64,000 bases of DNA, taken from Beaufortia kweichowensis (taxonomy: Eukaryota > Chordata > Actinopteri > Cypriniformes > Gastromyzontidae). The notes below the pieces were generated by a model. That model searched no databases. It was given only the letters and a program-made list of their open reading frames with translations, and was not told where the DNA came from. Position 1 is the first letter of the stretch. Every line of letters begins with the position of its first letter. The DNA lies in assembly GCA_019155185.1 (NCBI GenBank), contig CM032798.1:5469501-5533500 (forward strand). Direction: 5' to 3'. A program made the translations under genes and the position numbers. Positions 11,901 to 24,481 of this stretch are shown piece after piece.

Positions 11901-13297
11901 AGCGTCCTTGGGTGGAGTAGGGGGTAGACAGTAGATTTGGGGGTTGCAATGTTGCGTCATTGACAGGCAAGGCATCGAACCTGGAGCCGTAACATTACCC
12001 GCGTAAATACCGTTTGAGTTTTCAGAGCCTGCTGAATGGAGAACCGTTTTGCCTAGGTGACCGGCGGTCCATGTGCTGTGATGTTGAGACGATTTGCTAT
12101 TCTCCAGTATCGGAAGACCTTGAGTATGAATAATGTGTGGTCGACACATTGAGCCACCAGTAAGCCGCGCTGTCAAAAAATAAAATTGTGTTAATACTTA
12201 TTGCTACTGTTGCACAAATGAGTACTTTCAAGTAAATTATTTTTCGTTTCTGCATTTTTATTCAGTGTGGTAAGCTGACCACTATGTAGAATTACATCAG
12301 TGAATGAAAATGTATTAAATAATCCAAATCGTAAAACGTTTAAATCGCAGCAATCGAACGAGATTTACACTTCTGTAGACCAGTTTTTGTTCTGCTATAA
12401 AATGCACAATACAGAGAATAGATTATTATTTGAGAAATTTTATTTAGGAAATTTGAGTATATTCCTTCCATTTTATTGCTTCTTGTGGACTATTACAAAA
12501 ATGTCCATGCCATGTCCAGTGTGGCTTTTTAAACATAATGTGTAAATGCATAAAACGATATACTTTCTTAGACTGAAAATCGGTAGGCTACTTAATCTCT
12601 AGTAATATTTGTTAAAAGAATAACATTTACACTGAACAAATAAGGTGCGTAAAAGCAGTTCCTGTGCGAACTAACTTGCATAAACAAAACGGTTGAATGC
12701 AAATAAAATTATAATAATGCAAATTATTGTTTTAATATAGGCCTATATTTAATTCTTTTAATATTATTATTTTAATATTATTTAATTATTTGCTTGGTGG
12801 GCGTTTTTTCACTAAGGTATGTAATAAGATGATAAATTATGAATATTTTGTATAGATTAATAGATTATTAATATTTTTACAATACCTCGGTGACCCAATA
12901 AATGTTGACCGACAGTTTTAGGGTAAGTGGTGAAGTGAAGGTCATAAACTGTAGTAATGTAAAATATAGGTAACGTATTGCGCGTGAAAAAACACCATTT
13001 AAAAAAAACAACAACAGCTAGAGTACTCCAGGCCTACTCACCATGTGTCTGGCTGTAAGTCATTCGTGCACGAGCGTGAGAGTGGGCTCCGTGTGTGTGG
13101 TAATAGGGGTTTCCTTGAGAGTCCAAATGACTGAGAAAAACATCCACCTCATCTGGTGGTAATAAAGAGGCATTTGGCTCTATGTATCCTGAACCATGAT
13201 GTCCTAATCCAGCGTGAGGAGTCACTGAATCTGGGGTACCCATTAATGCTGAATGGTGTCCGTGCATCATCCACCGCGGTTCCGCCGGGAGCTCCAT
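8955..13297 (-). CDS. gata2b: GATA2-type transcription factor, diverged paralogue (gata2b-like)
   Basis: Nuclear zinc-finger factor for haematopoietic, endothelial and neural genes; binds WGATAR. Five coding exons on the minus strand: 13042-13297, 11639-12169, 10930-11072, 9303-9428, 8955-9185; 428 aa. The N-terminus keeps the GATA2 signature LLPPDEVDVF and DSQGNPYY. The N-finger is [20 protein letters not shown] (about residues 266-290) and the C-finger CCANCQTGTTTLWRRNANGE (about 319-344), then NRPLTMKKDGIQTRNRKMSS; the chain ends VTAIG, as GATA2 does. The activation region between exons 1 and 3 is strongly diverged from typical GATA2, and the tail after the C-finger is shorter. Neighbourhood with eefsec and h1-10 supports GATA2 identity. 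Choosing gata2b over gata2a rests on divergence, so the symbol is tentative. A minus-strand AATAAA (8928-8933) lies only about 20 nt past the stop. The exon 3 acceptor looks shifted (see findings). Confidence 0.9.
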
Positions 13298-14381
13298 CCT
13301 CCCGCTTGACAGGGATGCAAATAGTCCTGTGCGGTAAAATGAACTTCGCTTATTCCAACTTTATTCGAAGTGTATGCCTTTTTTATCTGTCCGCAATTAA
13401 TATCTTTACCAGATGTTAAACATAAACGGTTTAGTACATCATCAGAGCAAAAGCAAAATTATTATATGAAAATTAATTGTACAGGTCAGAACTCGCGTGT
13501 TTGTCGTGTGACACCTTCCTACTTGCAAGGCGCATGAGAGATGCCCTGAAAGATAAAGATCTTGCGCGTGCACATAGCACACTTAATAGCTGTTTACCTC
13601 AGCTATTTGTGCTGATACAGAGCTTTACCACATATGCTTCAATATTTGAAACCAAATCCAGTAAGCTGATGGGGTAAAAGTTGTCCAACAAATAGCCGAC
13701 CTTTTTATCTTGTCACTTCATGGCACGCGCCTGCTTTTCCTTTTCCGTAAAAAAGATCTTATCCGCTTTGTTTGTAATGTCTGAAAGAGTCTGGAATGAA
13801 CACCACACGAAAAGCCACACAAGCGACTGCAGTCAAAAGCTAATATGCACGACTTCTATAAGAGACAGGGGCCAAAGGCGGACTCCTCCCGCCAGCATCA
13901 AGGTTTTTCTAGCCAATTAGAGTTCACCCTTTTTCCAGCTTGACACCTGAAACCCCAATTTACATCAGGCTGCCGGTCATACATTCGTTTCCTCATATGT
14001 CTGCTCAGTTTTACGTAATAAATCTACATTTCATTTAATGCATCCAGATACTATGTGGGTAAATAATTTTGCACCATTATGTTTGTTTACAAAAAACACT
14101 TTTCACGGTTTATTATCGACACTGATGAGGATTTTAAACAGATTTTTATTTATTTTCCCTCTTTTCCATTAAAAGACAAAGAGGTTAATAAAGGAAAACG
14201 CGATAACGAAACAAAGCAACGCCCTCCATCGACTTCTTCCGAGCTTGAATTATTCAGGGAATAAGTTTCTGGCCGGCGCGCGCGTATTGTCTGTCTCGGC
14301 AGACACGTCTCGTGCGCGGTCAGTGACAACACGAAACCACTGACCACCTACCCTCACTCTCATAAGATCTTTCCATCACTT

Positions 14382-14384
<3 letters not shown>

Positions 14385-14412
<28 letters not shown>
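14385..14412. repeat. (GA)n microsatellite
   Basis: Uninterrupted GA dinucleotide run of about 28 bp, followed by further GA-rich sequence to about 14462. Located about 1.1 kb upstream of the gata2 start codon. Confidence 0.9.
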
Positions 14413-14416
<4 letters not shown>

Positions 14417-15118
14417 AGGGAAACTGGCAGAGTGAATGAGATTGAGAGAGGGAGGGAGAGAGATGACATTCCGTACTGGGCTCTATTGCAGCCAGGGAAC
14501 GTCAAAGAAATTGTGTTATATGTCATTAAAAGTTAAATTAAAACATTAGTCATTGTCTCTTTCCAGTATATGTTAGGCTAACTTTTTAGAAACAAATATT
14601 TCTAAATCTATTTATAAATTAATCTGTTAATTGCAACGGACACATCCCTATACTAACTGACATTGTTTTTTTATCATCCACTATTATTTTTTACATCACA
14701 CCACAGGCTACCTATATCAACCAAAGTGAGTACTACAAATGTATATAAATATGTATAATATGTATAAATAATATAAATATGTAATGAATGCTATATTAAA
14801 TTGGATAAGCAATTATACCTAAAAACTAAAATTTCCATGTAGTTTAATTCTTATTTTTTCTGAAAATCTGTTGATGACCAAACTTGGGTTTATTGTTTAG
14901 GATGCTATAGATATGATTAATGTTGATATTAAGATATTCTGAGAAAAGTTGCAGGAATATTTGGGTAACAAATCAGAATCTCATACAATTTTGCTAATGC
15001 TGACTTATACTGACTTATACCTTATATCTCTTTTAAAACTTTGCATTTCCACTTTGATACAAATCTCAAGGCTTCACAGAACCTGTTTTATTATTTTTTA
15101 CATTTTAAACTGGAATGC

Positions 15119-15165
15119 TGTCTCTCTCTCCCTCTGTGTGTGTGTCTGTTTGTGTGTGTCTCCTG
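15119..15165. repeat. (TC)n(TG)n compound microsatellite
   Basis: TC repeats grade into TG repeats with a few interruptions over about 45 bp. Confidence 0.8.
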
Positions 15166-17780
15166 ACAGCATGAGTTCAACAATGTAGCCTATGATCCTT
15201 CTAATTGCCAGTTCATTTCCGCCGCAAAAAGAACCAGGAAGGCGGTATGAACAGTATACTGCAGTAACAACCTGTCAATCATTTCTTTTCTTTCTCAGCC
15301 AAAAAAAGGGAATTCACACACAATACTTTGATTACACATGATTAACAGTCAGGGCACAGTATATTTCTATTTATACTGTAATTTATGTTACTGTAAATGC
15401 AGAAGTTCAACAAGATGCTAATAAAACACCTTTGTACGTTTTCCTACAGTTTGTAACGTAAGATTGATATACTTTAGTGTTATTTATTGTTCTATCATGT
15501 ATATGACATCAGTTTGATGTGATTTATACAGCTAGCATTGATACTGTGTTCTCATTTTGTAAACATAAGAGAACTGTCCGGCCTCTCCTAGAACTCCTAG
15601 AAGCATATAGAATTTTTTTGGTGTGGTCGCCATTGATTTTCTTACTGGATGTGTACATAATGTTCTGACTTGTTTTAAAATGTTTTATTGTTAATATAGA
15701 TTTCTTTCTTGGCAATTTGCTCATTTCTTTCTTATGGATGAATTATTTGTCATTTTAATGCTTCATAACTGACAGCTGAAACACTTTTGGCTTGAACTGC
15801 AGCCTCTGTGGATCGTAGCAGGTCTTTCAGTAAGTGTAAGCGTGTATGTATGAATTAGTGTCTGCATCTGCAATCTGTGAAATTGCAAATGAATGTGAGT
15901 GAAGATGGTGTAGTGTGAATAACCCTCTACCCCTCCTATACCCAGAATGCCTTGCAGGCCTGGTTTTCACCACATCAGGATACAGGCCTCCTGGCTGAAT
16001 TCCGGTATGAAACGGAGCGCTGGTGCACCGCAATGTGTGTGTCATACACACGCAATCCCTCTTCAGACAGATAGACAGGTGCTGTAACGGACATTCACTT
16101 TTGTTACATTCAATAAATGCAACCACTCCTTACCAGATGTGTTACACAAATTTACACATCGATCCACTCTATGCAGACAATTACCAAACCATCATTACAC
16201 TCAGCATGGTTAAAGCTTCAAATTCCAATCATGGTATCAACCTTTGGCTGCTTTGTTTTATGTTACATTTAAAATTCACACAGACTCGGCTTAATTGTAA
16301 AAATTTTGTAATCTAATCCTGGGTGTGCTCTGTGTAATATATGTCGGAGAAGGTTAGCATGGGTTTTCTGATGCTGCCAGCACAGCAAATAAATAAACAA
16401 TTCTGTCTATAGGCACATTGAATATGGATTGTGACATTGTAAATATTTAAGTGCTTTAAAATAAAGTTTGAACATTTTGAAAAGGAACATGGAGGGAGGA
16501 ACACCACCTCAACTCCACATTTTTACCTTTTAGTGTTCTGCCCTACATATGTGCTATACAACAGAAAAAATATTAAATCACTGTAGATAAGTAAAAACCA
16601 GTGAAAACGGTAGCTTGTTGATGGGATCCTAAATGTCAGGAAAATAAACTTGATTCAAACCATGTGATTCCACACGTATAGGCCTAAATCAACAGTTGGG
16701 CTACAAACAGTTAAAAATCAATCAGTCAATGATATGTATCATTGGTTGATGTGTCTATTATGCAAAGATAATGATTCAAATGGTTTAAAGGTACTGTTAC
16801 ACTGAAATTTACATCTTAAATTTAAATGTAATGTAATTTTGAAATTACATTACTGTAATAAAAATAGAGCTTGGCTATCTATTACCATAGTACCATTTTT
16901 ATTAAAGGCATTACTATTTGATTTTTATTGGAGTATCACAGTGGACCATACAAAATATAAATAATATAGCAGAAAGGTCCAAGTAAAAGTTGTTTTAGTG
17001 AGCGACATCGATTCTGGTAATCTAGTTTGAAATTAATTAAATGTTATAGTTTGTTCAGCATAGTTTGTTAAGCAGTTTTCATTATGTTAAAATGATAAAA
17101 GCAGAATCTTTCCACTCTTTTGTTTTGATCCATCCACTTTTTTGTTTCTATCAAATCAAATCAAATTTTCTGTCATTTCTAACACAAAGCTGCCATCTTC
17201 TGGCCATTCTTGGGGTGAAGAAACACTCCAACGTTGTCCACCACACAGCCAGCCAGGTGCTTCAGGCCCTGTTTTCCAATTGATATATTAAACAAACATA
17301 ATGGTAAAATAAAAACATTTATATAGAGAGAGAGATATATATTGTCTTTTTTTAGAACATAGTACAATATACAATGCAATATAACTGTGCTTTTCTTATA
17401 TCATGTAGCCTTTTAACTTGAGCAAGATCTGCTCCTGGAATAGAAACAGTATTTAGATGTTGAAAGTGTCTTTGTGGACAAATGCACATGAGCATGTTAT
17501 GTGTGGTAAGAGAGTAAGTGTATGTGTGCATGAGTGTTTTCAGCTTTAAGGGGATGTGCTGGGTAACTGTTGCCCGCTTTGGGTTTCCGGACTGGGCGCC
17601 TGCACACTGCCAGGTTCCCCTCTCCCTTTCTCTCTATCTCTCTCTCCATCTCTCCTTTTATCTCTTTATCACACCAGCCAGGCTCTCAGCCAGGATACTG
17701 TGGTAACAGGCGAGCTGATTTCTGCTTCAGCCTAGTAATCTTGAAGGAGGAGAAGAGAGGGGAAGAAAGAAGAGAAGAAC

Positions 17781-17892
17781 TGGTAAGCCATGGTGCAAAC
17801 AACACCAATGTCACCATGTTTAAGTCTCGGTATATACTGTACAAAAATAGCTTGAATGCAGTGTAAGTTGTGTCTTAAGGTGTCTAAAAGCA
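17781..17892 (+). mobile_element. Degenerate copy of the tRNA-derived SINE
   Basis: Matches the SINE at 4814-4956 in order: a degraded B-box region (CCATGTTTAAGTCTCG), a linker TATACTGTACAAAAATAGC, then TTGAATGCAGTGTAAG and a decayed tail GGTGTCTAAAAGC. The A-box half is poorly preserved. More diverged than the other two copies, so probably older. Confidence 0.45.
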
Positions 17893-19053
17893 ACCAGTTG
17901 AACTCCAAATTAACTCCTGTTTGGCCATTTTGTATTTATATATAACATTTCTTTGGTCATGGTCTTTTTTGCCATTATTGTAGTTTATACCACAGTGAAA
18001 CCATTGAATAAGATTTAAAAAGTGGTTCACAAACCACTCGATATACAATTTGTCTTATGTCCAGTGTTATCTCTTTAGACCACGGCCTGGCATGACACTG
18101 ATTTAGATCAAAATACTCTTGATACACTAATTCACTTTACTGCATTTCTGTCTCTATGAGTTTGAATGTGTGCATGTGTATGTTAGTAAGTGTATGTGAA
18201 ATTTCATATTTGGTTGGTAGTCTGCACATCATAGCAGAGAGTATTAATAGATACTGAGTGTGTGTTGACTGGCATCTCTTTGCTAAAATGGGCAAATTTG
18301 ACAGTTTCTCACACACACTTTCTGACTTTCAAGCATCAAGATCAAGAGTCTTAATAATCTCATGTGCATGTGAGTTTATTTGTGTGCATTTTATATATGA
18401 CCAATGATGCCATCACACTAAAATACTAACATTCTGACCACAGTGGCTCACAACAATTTGTTTTGTCTCCAAATCGAAAGCATCCACAGTTTACTGTTAT
18501 CCCTTTAGTTGAAGATGTAGAGAGGATTTATGTTTTAGAATGTGTCAGTGGGGAAAATATGTCAGCGTAATTTAACATTTGGCAGGATGGCTTTGGTGTG
18601 GCAGCCGTTCACCTGGATAGAAAACAGAGAAGGTGTGTGATTTGAAGCTGGTTCAGCATGTATTAACACCATTTGTGAACAGCAAGTAGGATTGTTGTAC
18701 TAAGTGGTCATTTCGAATGTTAAAAGAATGCATCTGAACTTTGACCTCTCTTCAATTTTAATTGCCATTCTTTACAAAGTATAGTTAACCGCTCATTATT
18801 GAAACATAAACATTATGAAAACATGAAATTATACAGTTTAGAGGTAATTATACAAAAATATCTGACTGCAAAATGCTTGATTGAATAATAAGAGGTATTA
18901 AATAAATTATTATTTAGAATTTAAATAAATTTATGTTTTTTAATAAATGAAGAATATACAACGAGGCATACAAAGAGTTTACACACTGTGGTATTTACAA
19001 TTTATTAACAAAGACAATGATTATTAACGTTCTTATATCATGCCACTAAAAAC
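17893..19053. other. Gene-free interval
   Basis: AT-rich; contains nothing recognisable. It is probably the downstream flank of the minus-strand fibrinogen-domain gene; a minus-strand AATAAA is at 19001-19006. Confidence 0.4.
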
Positions 19054-19153
19054 TTAAAGGGGTATTTCACTCCAAAATAAAAAGTCTGTCATTATTTTAT
19101 TCACCCCTATCCAAACATATGAAACGACTTATCTCTAAACTATCCCTTTAAGA
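19054..19153. mobile_element. Short MITE with TTAAAGGG inverted ends
   Basis: Left end TTAAAGGGGTATTTCACTCC, right end AACTATCCCTTTAA; the ends are inverted repeats (TTAAAGGG on both strands) and the body contains the usual CTGTCATTATTTTATTCACC motif. Only about 100 bp, so it is an internally deleted derivative of the cyprinid family also seen at 5511 and 48160. It lies in the 3' flank of the fibrinogen-domain gene and offers a minus-strand AATAAA at about 19096-19101. Confidence 0.7.
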
Positions 19154-19307
19154 TAAATATAATGCCAGGTCCAGATTACAAAATAAGTGATAATCCTGTA
19201 TAAAACATTTTGAAATGAAAAACACAGTGCAAGAGTATTTATGTATACATGTCAATACATTGTCATTCAAAACAATTATAAGTTGAGAGAGTTTCTTTGT
19301 GTCTGTC

Positions 19308-21812
19308 CTAGCTCCGTCTTGGTCTTGTTTTCATTTCAACACTTTTGAATGAATATCTTTCCCCTGATCGATAGTCGGTCAAGATATACCACGTGCCCCA
19401 GTAGATTCCATCTGTGATGCCACTGTAACGGCCTTGATAGTAGCGTCCATTAAGGTTAGCAGCCAAACAGGAGTCAAACCACCAGCCTGCACCATAGTAC
19501 CGTGCACAGTTACCTGCAGCGTACCGATCGTGATCCCGATCGTATGTACTGAACGATCTACCGTCATGGTTATACTGTTTGCTATAGCTGAGAGCATTGC
19601 CAGCATCACCGTGGTAATCTCGAGCAGTTAGGCGAAACCTTAGAGAGAATAACACGTGTTATAGTTATAAATGGTCACGAACCAGACTATTTGTGTAAGA
19701 GAAAACTTTGTGTGCATGTACCTCTGGTTTTCTCCTGCCACTTTAAACGTGTTATAGTTTGCATGCCGCTTCTGTTCGTGCCAGTCTTGAAGTGTGATAC
19801 GGAGTATGTGATGCCCATTTGAGGTTAGTGCATGGAGAACTGCGTTCCCTAACCAATGCTCTTTCTGTGGGGAGCCAAATCCATCACGGTACTCCTGCCA
19901 GGTTCGGTTAAAGTCAGTTTGTCCATCAAACCGACGCTGAAATACTGTCCATCCCCCACCACCTGATGTCATGTCACACGCAGCCTGAAAAGAGAGATGT
20001 GTTATTAGTTGCACATAAAAGAAATCATCAAGAAATAGTTTTCTAGATATTTTATGTATTTATGGCATTATATTTGTACCTCTAGGGCTGGCTGCCTTGC
20101 ATCTGGCTGGATGGTGTAAATTCCATTCTCTTTGATTCCTAATTTGTAGATCTCTTGACAGTCTTGAGGATAAAGCCCTGCAGTGGGAGGAACTGCCATA
20201 TACACAGACACAAAAAAAAAAACATCTGTGAACATTTGTGCAGTAGGTATACTAGACTGCTGGACTGAATGGCAGTGTTTGTTCTGTGTGTTTCTGTTTG
20301 TTTATCCCTGTGAATGTGTGTCTCACCTGTAGGTGTCCTTGGTTTGGGGCTGTTAGGTGTAGAATGTGTGATACTCTTCAATAACAGCAGCAGGTCTTTC
20401 TCTCCACCTCTGCCCACCACACGTTCTACAATAGAAGAGATGAGACAGAAAGACAAAGAGAGAGAAAGTCCAAAAATCTAAAAGGAATGTATTAGGAAAT
20501 TTGTACAGGATTTCTGTCAGACCTTCTTCCATGATTTGTAAATAGTCCAAACAATAGATTCAAACAAACAGCTATGTCTTGCAGAAAACATAGTTTTCAA
20601 ATATTAGGACTAGTAATAAGACCTCCCACCATGATTACTTTTTAAAAGACATTATTCCAATAAAATCCTGTCTAAACAGGATGTTTTGCCTGGGAATAAA
20701 ACATAAAAATACATCTGAAATAAAACTTTTTGATAGACCTATATACTAAAATAACATACAGAAGATTTTTTATTAGTTGATTATTTGCTAATTGAGTATG
20801 TCTGGGTGATTAGGGTTGTTGTAAGGTTATTCAAAGGTTAGAGAAAGGTTATTAGAGGGTCAGTTCTTCCACAAGTCTTGCATTCCTAAGAACACCTTTG
20901 TTTGCTAAGTGTAAATTGGGTCTTAACATAATTGAGAGAACAGCACTGCGAGATTCAGTAAACAGGCTAGTCCATTGAACATTTTGAAATCATACAATAT
21001 ATGTTTTCTTTAAGCCTATTCTATAATTTTAGTGTTGATGCGGGTATCACATAGGTTGTATAATGTAATGACCGAGTCTGGTGGACATCTCTCGGAGTCT
21101 GTGACTATGGCAGTAGAGGTCACATTCTGTCAGTACTGCTGCCATAAGAGCCAAAAAGGGTACAAGTGAATCAGATCCATCGACCTGATTTACAACCACT
21201 GATTCATGTTGCAGCATACAGCGCTGGAGCTGAATGAGACGTTCGGATGCCTCTGACACCTACAGGACACATGAACACACACAAACACATCTCAGCATCT
21301 CAAATGTTAGTCTTCATATTTAACAGTACATTTCGCCATCCGTTTTTTACACTTATTCTTAGATATGTCCTGCCATAACACTGATGCATTTCAAATTGTT
21401 TGTGAATTAACTATGTGATCATAAAAATGTAACCATTATATCATCTGGCACATTGATTAAGGTGTTAGTACTTACATAAAAAAATATTAAATCTCAGCTC
21501 CTAGAAATCCATGTTACTCCAGAGATAATGTCTTGAGTAATGGTTATTGATGTGAGGACAGACATTCACACTACACATACCATTGTCTCAAATGCACCCA
21601 GAAAATCTTACCTGAACACTTCTGCGATTCTCTGAAGTCTTTCTGAGCCGTGAGTCCTGAGATTGATTGATTTTAGGTGGTGACGCTGTTGCACTGCAGC
21701 TACCCTCACATTTGCTGTTGGGTCCGGCAACCAAGACGTCCCTCTGACCCAGCACACAGATTCCCATCATGTTCGTCCCCAGCAAAAGCAAGGGCACCAC
21801 ACATACATGCAT
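19308..21812 (-). CDS. Secreted fibrinogen C-terminal domain protein (fibroleukin/angiopoietin-like family)
   Basis: Six coding exons on the minus strand: 21612-21812, 21073-21259, 20327-20425, 20080-20177, 19722-19984, 19308-19638; 392 aa. Residues 1-22 look like a signal peptide (PLLLLG core). Residues about 23-163 are a polar linker with helical stretches, a few cysteines and no domain I recognise. From about residue 164 a full fibrinogen domain follows: DCQEIYKLGIKENGIYTIQP, CDMTSGGGGWTVFQRRFDG, the DRDHDRYAAGNC calcium/disulfide segment, and GAGWWFDSCLAANLNGRYY. The last third most resembles fibroleukin (FGL2), notably DRY..GNC and WWFD.CL.ANLNG.YY, but the N-terminal half does not. The family is extracellular: receptor ligands, lectins, clotting or immune regulators. 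The exon 2 donor (GTCATT, intron side of 21073) is weak but is the only choice that keeps frame. I cannot assign an orthologue. Confidence 0.85.
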
Positions 21813-24315
21813 GCTGCTCAGGTCACCAGTGGGAAATCAGAAAGGAGTCCAAAAAAAGTATGCACCTGTTCCCTCTATTTTCCTCCTTCCAGTCTATAAT
21901 CTTTAATAGTATTTTCTATAGCCACACTTTTGTTTTCCTGCTTTTCACTCTATCTCAGAAGTTGCCCTGTAACACAACTGTGCAGTATCTTCTGTAGCCA
22001 ATTGCTCACTCAATCCCAAACATCATATTACTATCTCTCTATGTGCTCCTTAGAGTCTCTTCTCCTGTTTTCCTCTTTTATTTGATCTTCTCTCCTCTAT
22101 CCCTCCCTCTCACTCTCCCGTGCTCCCTTTTTGTTTGTGAGGCTCTTTTGGCTCAGATTCCTAGATAACTGTGGCTCTTTGCTGTCTGACATGCACCGGT
22201 ACACTCAGTACACCCACCCCCTAATAGTACACACACACACACGTATCTATACACAAACACACATACAAACACTCGTTTGTTTTAACCAATCATGTTAGTA
22301 AATTTAACTTCTTTACTTGAATTATAAAGGTTACACTAACAAAACTACACATGGTTATGTTTCATATAAAAATGAAGAGTTAAATACGCCTTTTCTTTAT
22401 CAGGCTCAACTCTTTTGCGGTTTTCCATGTGTGTAAAGTTTATTGAGTTTGTTAAGAGTCATAAAAACTTGAGGAAGGGGTGTGAGGCATTCCTTTTTTT
22501 TAACAATCATATTAAAAGACTGACAGACACACACACTAATTCATATACACACATAGGCAGAGAAGGACAAAACTCTTAAATAGGTTGACCTTTGCTACAC
22601 TTTGACCCCTAACCTTTTTCTGTCTCCAAAAGGAAGGTGCTAGACCTGTTTTATTGAGGGATGTTTGCTCTGTGTGCATGTTTCAGGAAGTGGGAAGAAT
22701 GGTTATAAATATTTGTAATTGTGCTGACATACATATTGCTGTCATCGTGTGATTACTAAAAGTCTAGAATCTTGTTATTATTATATTTGCAATACAGACA
22801 ATATTCATGTGTGTAAACAATCTTTTACAAGCCTAACTATTACCAGTAAAAAGACTTGAGCTGCCATCTAGCGTTGAATATGTGCAATGACGTCATCCGT
22901 CGCTGTCAATTGTTTACAAAACTAAAGGATCACTGTGAGACCTTGAACTTCACTTTGTTTTATTGTCTTTTTTTATAGCTTGTACATATTAAGAGTAATG
23001 ATATGTTGACTTTTAAGAAAACACATTAAGAGACAAGTGAATGCTTTGGAAAATAGAATGGAAAAATGCAATGGAAATTTTAAAGACATTTCCTCCTCTA
23101 ATATCTATTAAGGAAACAGAGGTGTTGTAGAATAATAAACTTCCAGAAAAGTTGGCCATCTGAAACGACCTGCTTCACATTAGTATTCAGTATCCCAATT
23201 AGAGACCAGCATTCATATTACAGAAATAAACATTTCTAACTGGAAGATTTGTGATCTCTTTGTGAGATCTGAGAATTGACCGATTCATTGAAAATGCAGA
23301 ATTTAAAAGTCAAGTACTAGATGAGTAAAGAAATATTGCTTAACCACACCAAAACATTGTTAAATTATTGGAGATCATATACTTTTCTACTCTTTGGCGA
23401 CCCCTGAAGTTATCAAGTTTATGGCACACTAAAGGGCGGGGTTCTCACGTCAACATGAAAAATGCACCACTGTTAAATAGTAAAATATTATGATATCAAA
23501 TGGACATATGGACAGCTGCTTGTGTTAAAATAGTTTTTCAGACTATATTAACAGCAACTCAAAAAGATTTAAGGGATATTTAGAGATACAGCACAATCTC
23601 ACCATCTTGATTGAAGATAATAACGAACATGTTTTAGGAACACGTTTTTTTATATATATTTTGTTATTTTTACAGCTCAGAAGCATCAATAGATCGTTGA
23701 TATTATGATATAATGATAATATGTTGCATGCTCTAGTGAAAAAAGACAGATATAAATAGGCTGTTGACAGCAACAAAATAATAAACAAATCAGGTCTTTA
23801 AATATGTTACGATTTAAATGTGACATAAACCATGTCACACTTTAATTGTGTTTATTTGTCCAGGAAGAGCGGAGATTTCATTTCTTTAAAAAGTTGTGAT
23901 ACCAGGAAGAAAACAAGAGTGATGCAAAAAAGTTTGTCAATACACAGCCACGCGAGGGCGTTTAATGTGTTAGTTAAGTGAAATTAAACGTTAAATATCT
24001 CGAAACCATTCAGTGACTGCGGAAAAAGCAATAGGATTTCAACTTCTTCAGTGTCTTTATTTTTGTGGCACGTTTAGTACGTGAACTGTCTTCATATCCA
24101 CAAAGACCTTTTTGCTCGCAAAGTTGGTGCCCCTACCCATAACCCCAATGCATTCTGTGGGTGAGATCTTTTCTTTGCTTTATCTCGTCATCGTTTGGCA
24201 TTTATGTTACGTCTTTCGCATAATGCCTGAAAGAGCATCGTCTGCATTTCCCACGTAAATAATCCACATTCGTAATGTATGTTTAAGCAACAAGATAAAC
24301 GCTGCCAAAGTCGTG
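21813..24315. other. Shared upstream region of the fibrinogen-domain gene and h1-10
   Basis: Divergent intergenic region, no coding gene seen. Pyrimidine-rich stretch about 22040-22120; (CA)n-rich tract about 22229-22272; perfect cAMP-response element at 22888-22895; AT-rich sequence to about 23900; then sequence belonging to the h1-10 promoter side, including a ZNF143-like motif near 24146-24165. Confidence 0.5.
22888..22895. promoter_or_regulatory. Perfect CRE palindrome TGACGTCA
   Basis: Full 8-bp CREB/ATF consensus about 1.1 kb upstream of the fibrinogen-domain gene and 1.6 kb upstream of h1-10. Seen in sequence; use is not shown. Confidence 0.35.
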
Positions 24316-24320
24316 TAAGA

Positions 24321-24396
24321 AAACACAACTCCACAAGCGCCTTCGTCGACTGTGTTGTTGTTCTCAATCACGTCCGCTGATCGCCGTTATATATAT
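24321..24396 (+). promoter_or_regulatory. h1-10 promoter: H1 box and TATA box
   Basis: AAACACA at 24321-24327 matches the H1 box known from linker-histone promoters. A TATA-like TTATATATAT is at 24387-24396, about 65 bp further down and 86 bp before the h1-10 start codon. Order and spacing fit the histone H1 promoter plan. Confidence 0.55.
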
Positions 24397-24481
24397 CAAT
24401 CATGAAACAACGTGATGATGCTCACATCTCTTAGCAGATATTCTGACGTTTTCAAAAACACATTTATACGCAAGTTTGATC

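Larger units (their letters stand above)
13298..17780. other. Gene-free interval upstream of gata2
   Basis: The first several hundred bases should hold the gata2 5' UTR, untranslated exon(s) and promoter; a CpG-richer patch with GGCCGGCGCGCGCG sits at about 14270-14284. Beyond it are microsatellites (14385-14412, 15119-15165, 17322-17342, 17623-17664), a short palindromic hairpin near 16722-16752, and a moderately GC-rich patch at 15900-16030. No coding gene recognised. Confidence 0.5.

Noticed and set aside
16722..16752. Small palindrome (ATCAGTCAATGATA..TATCATTGGTTGAT)
   Set aside because: A 14-bp imperfect stem is too short and isolated to call a microRNA or transposon; common by chance in AT-rich DNA.
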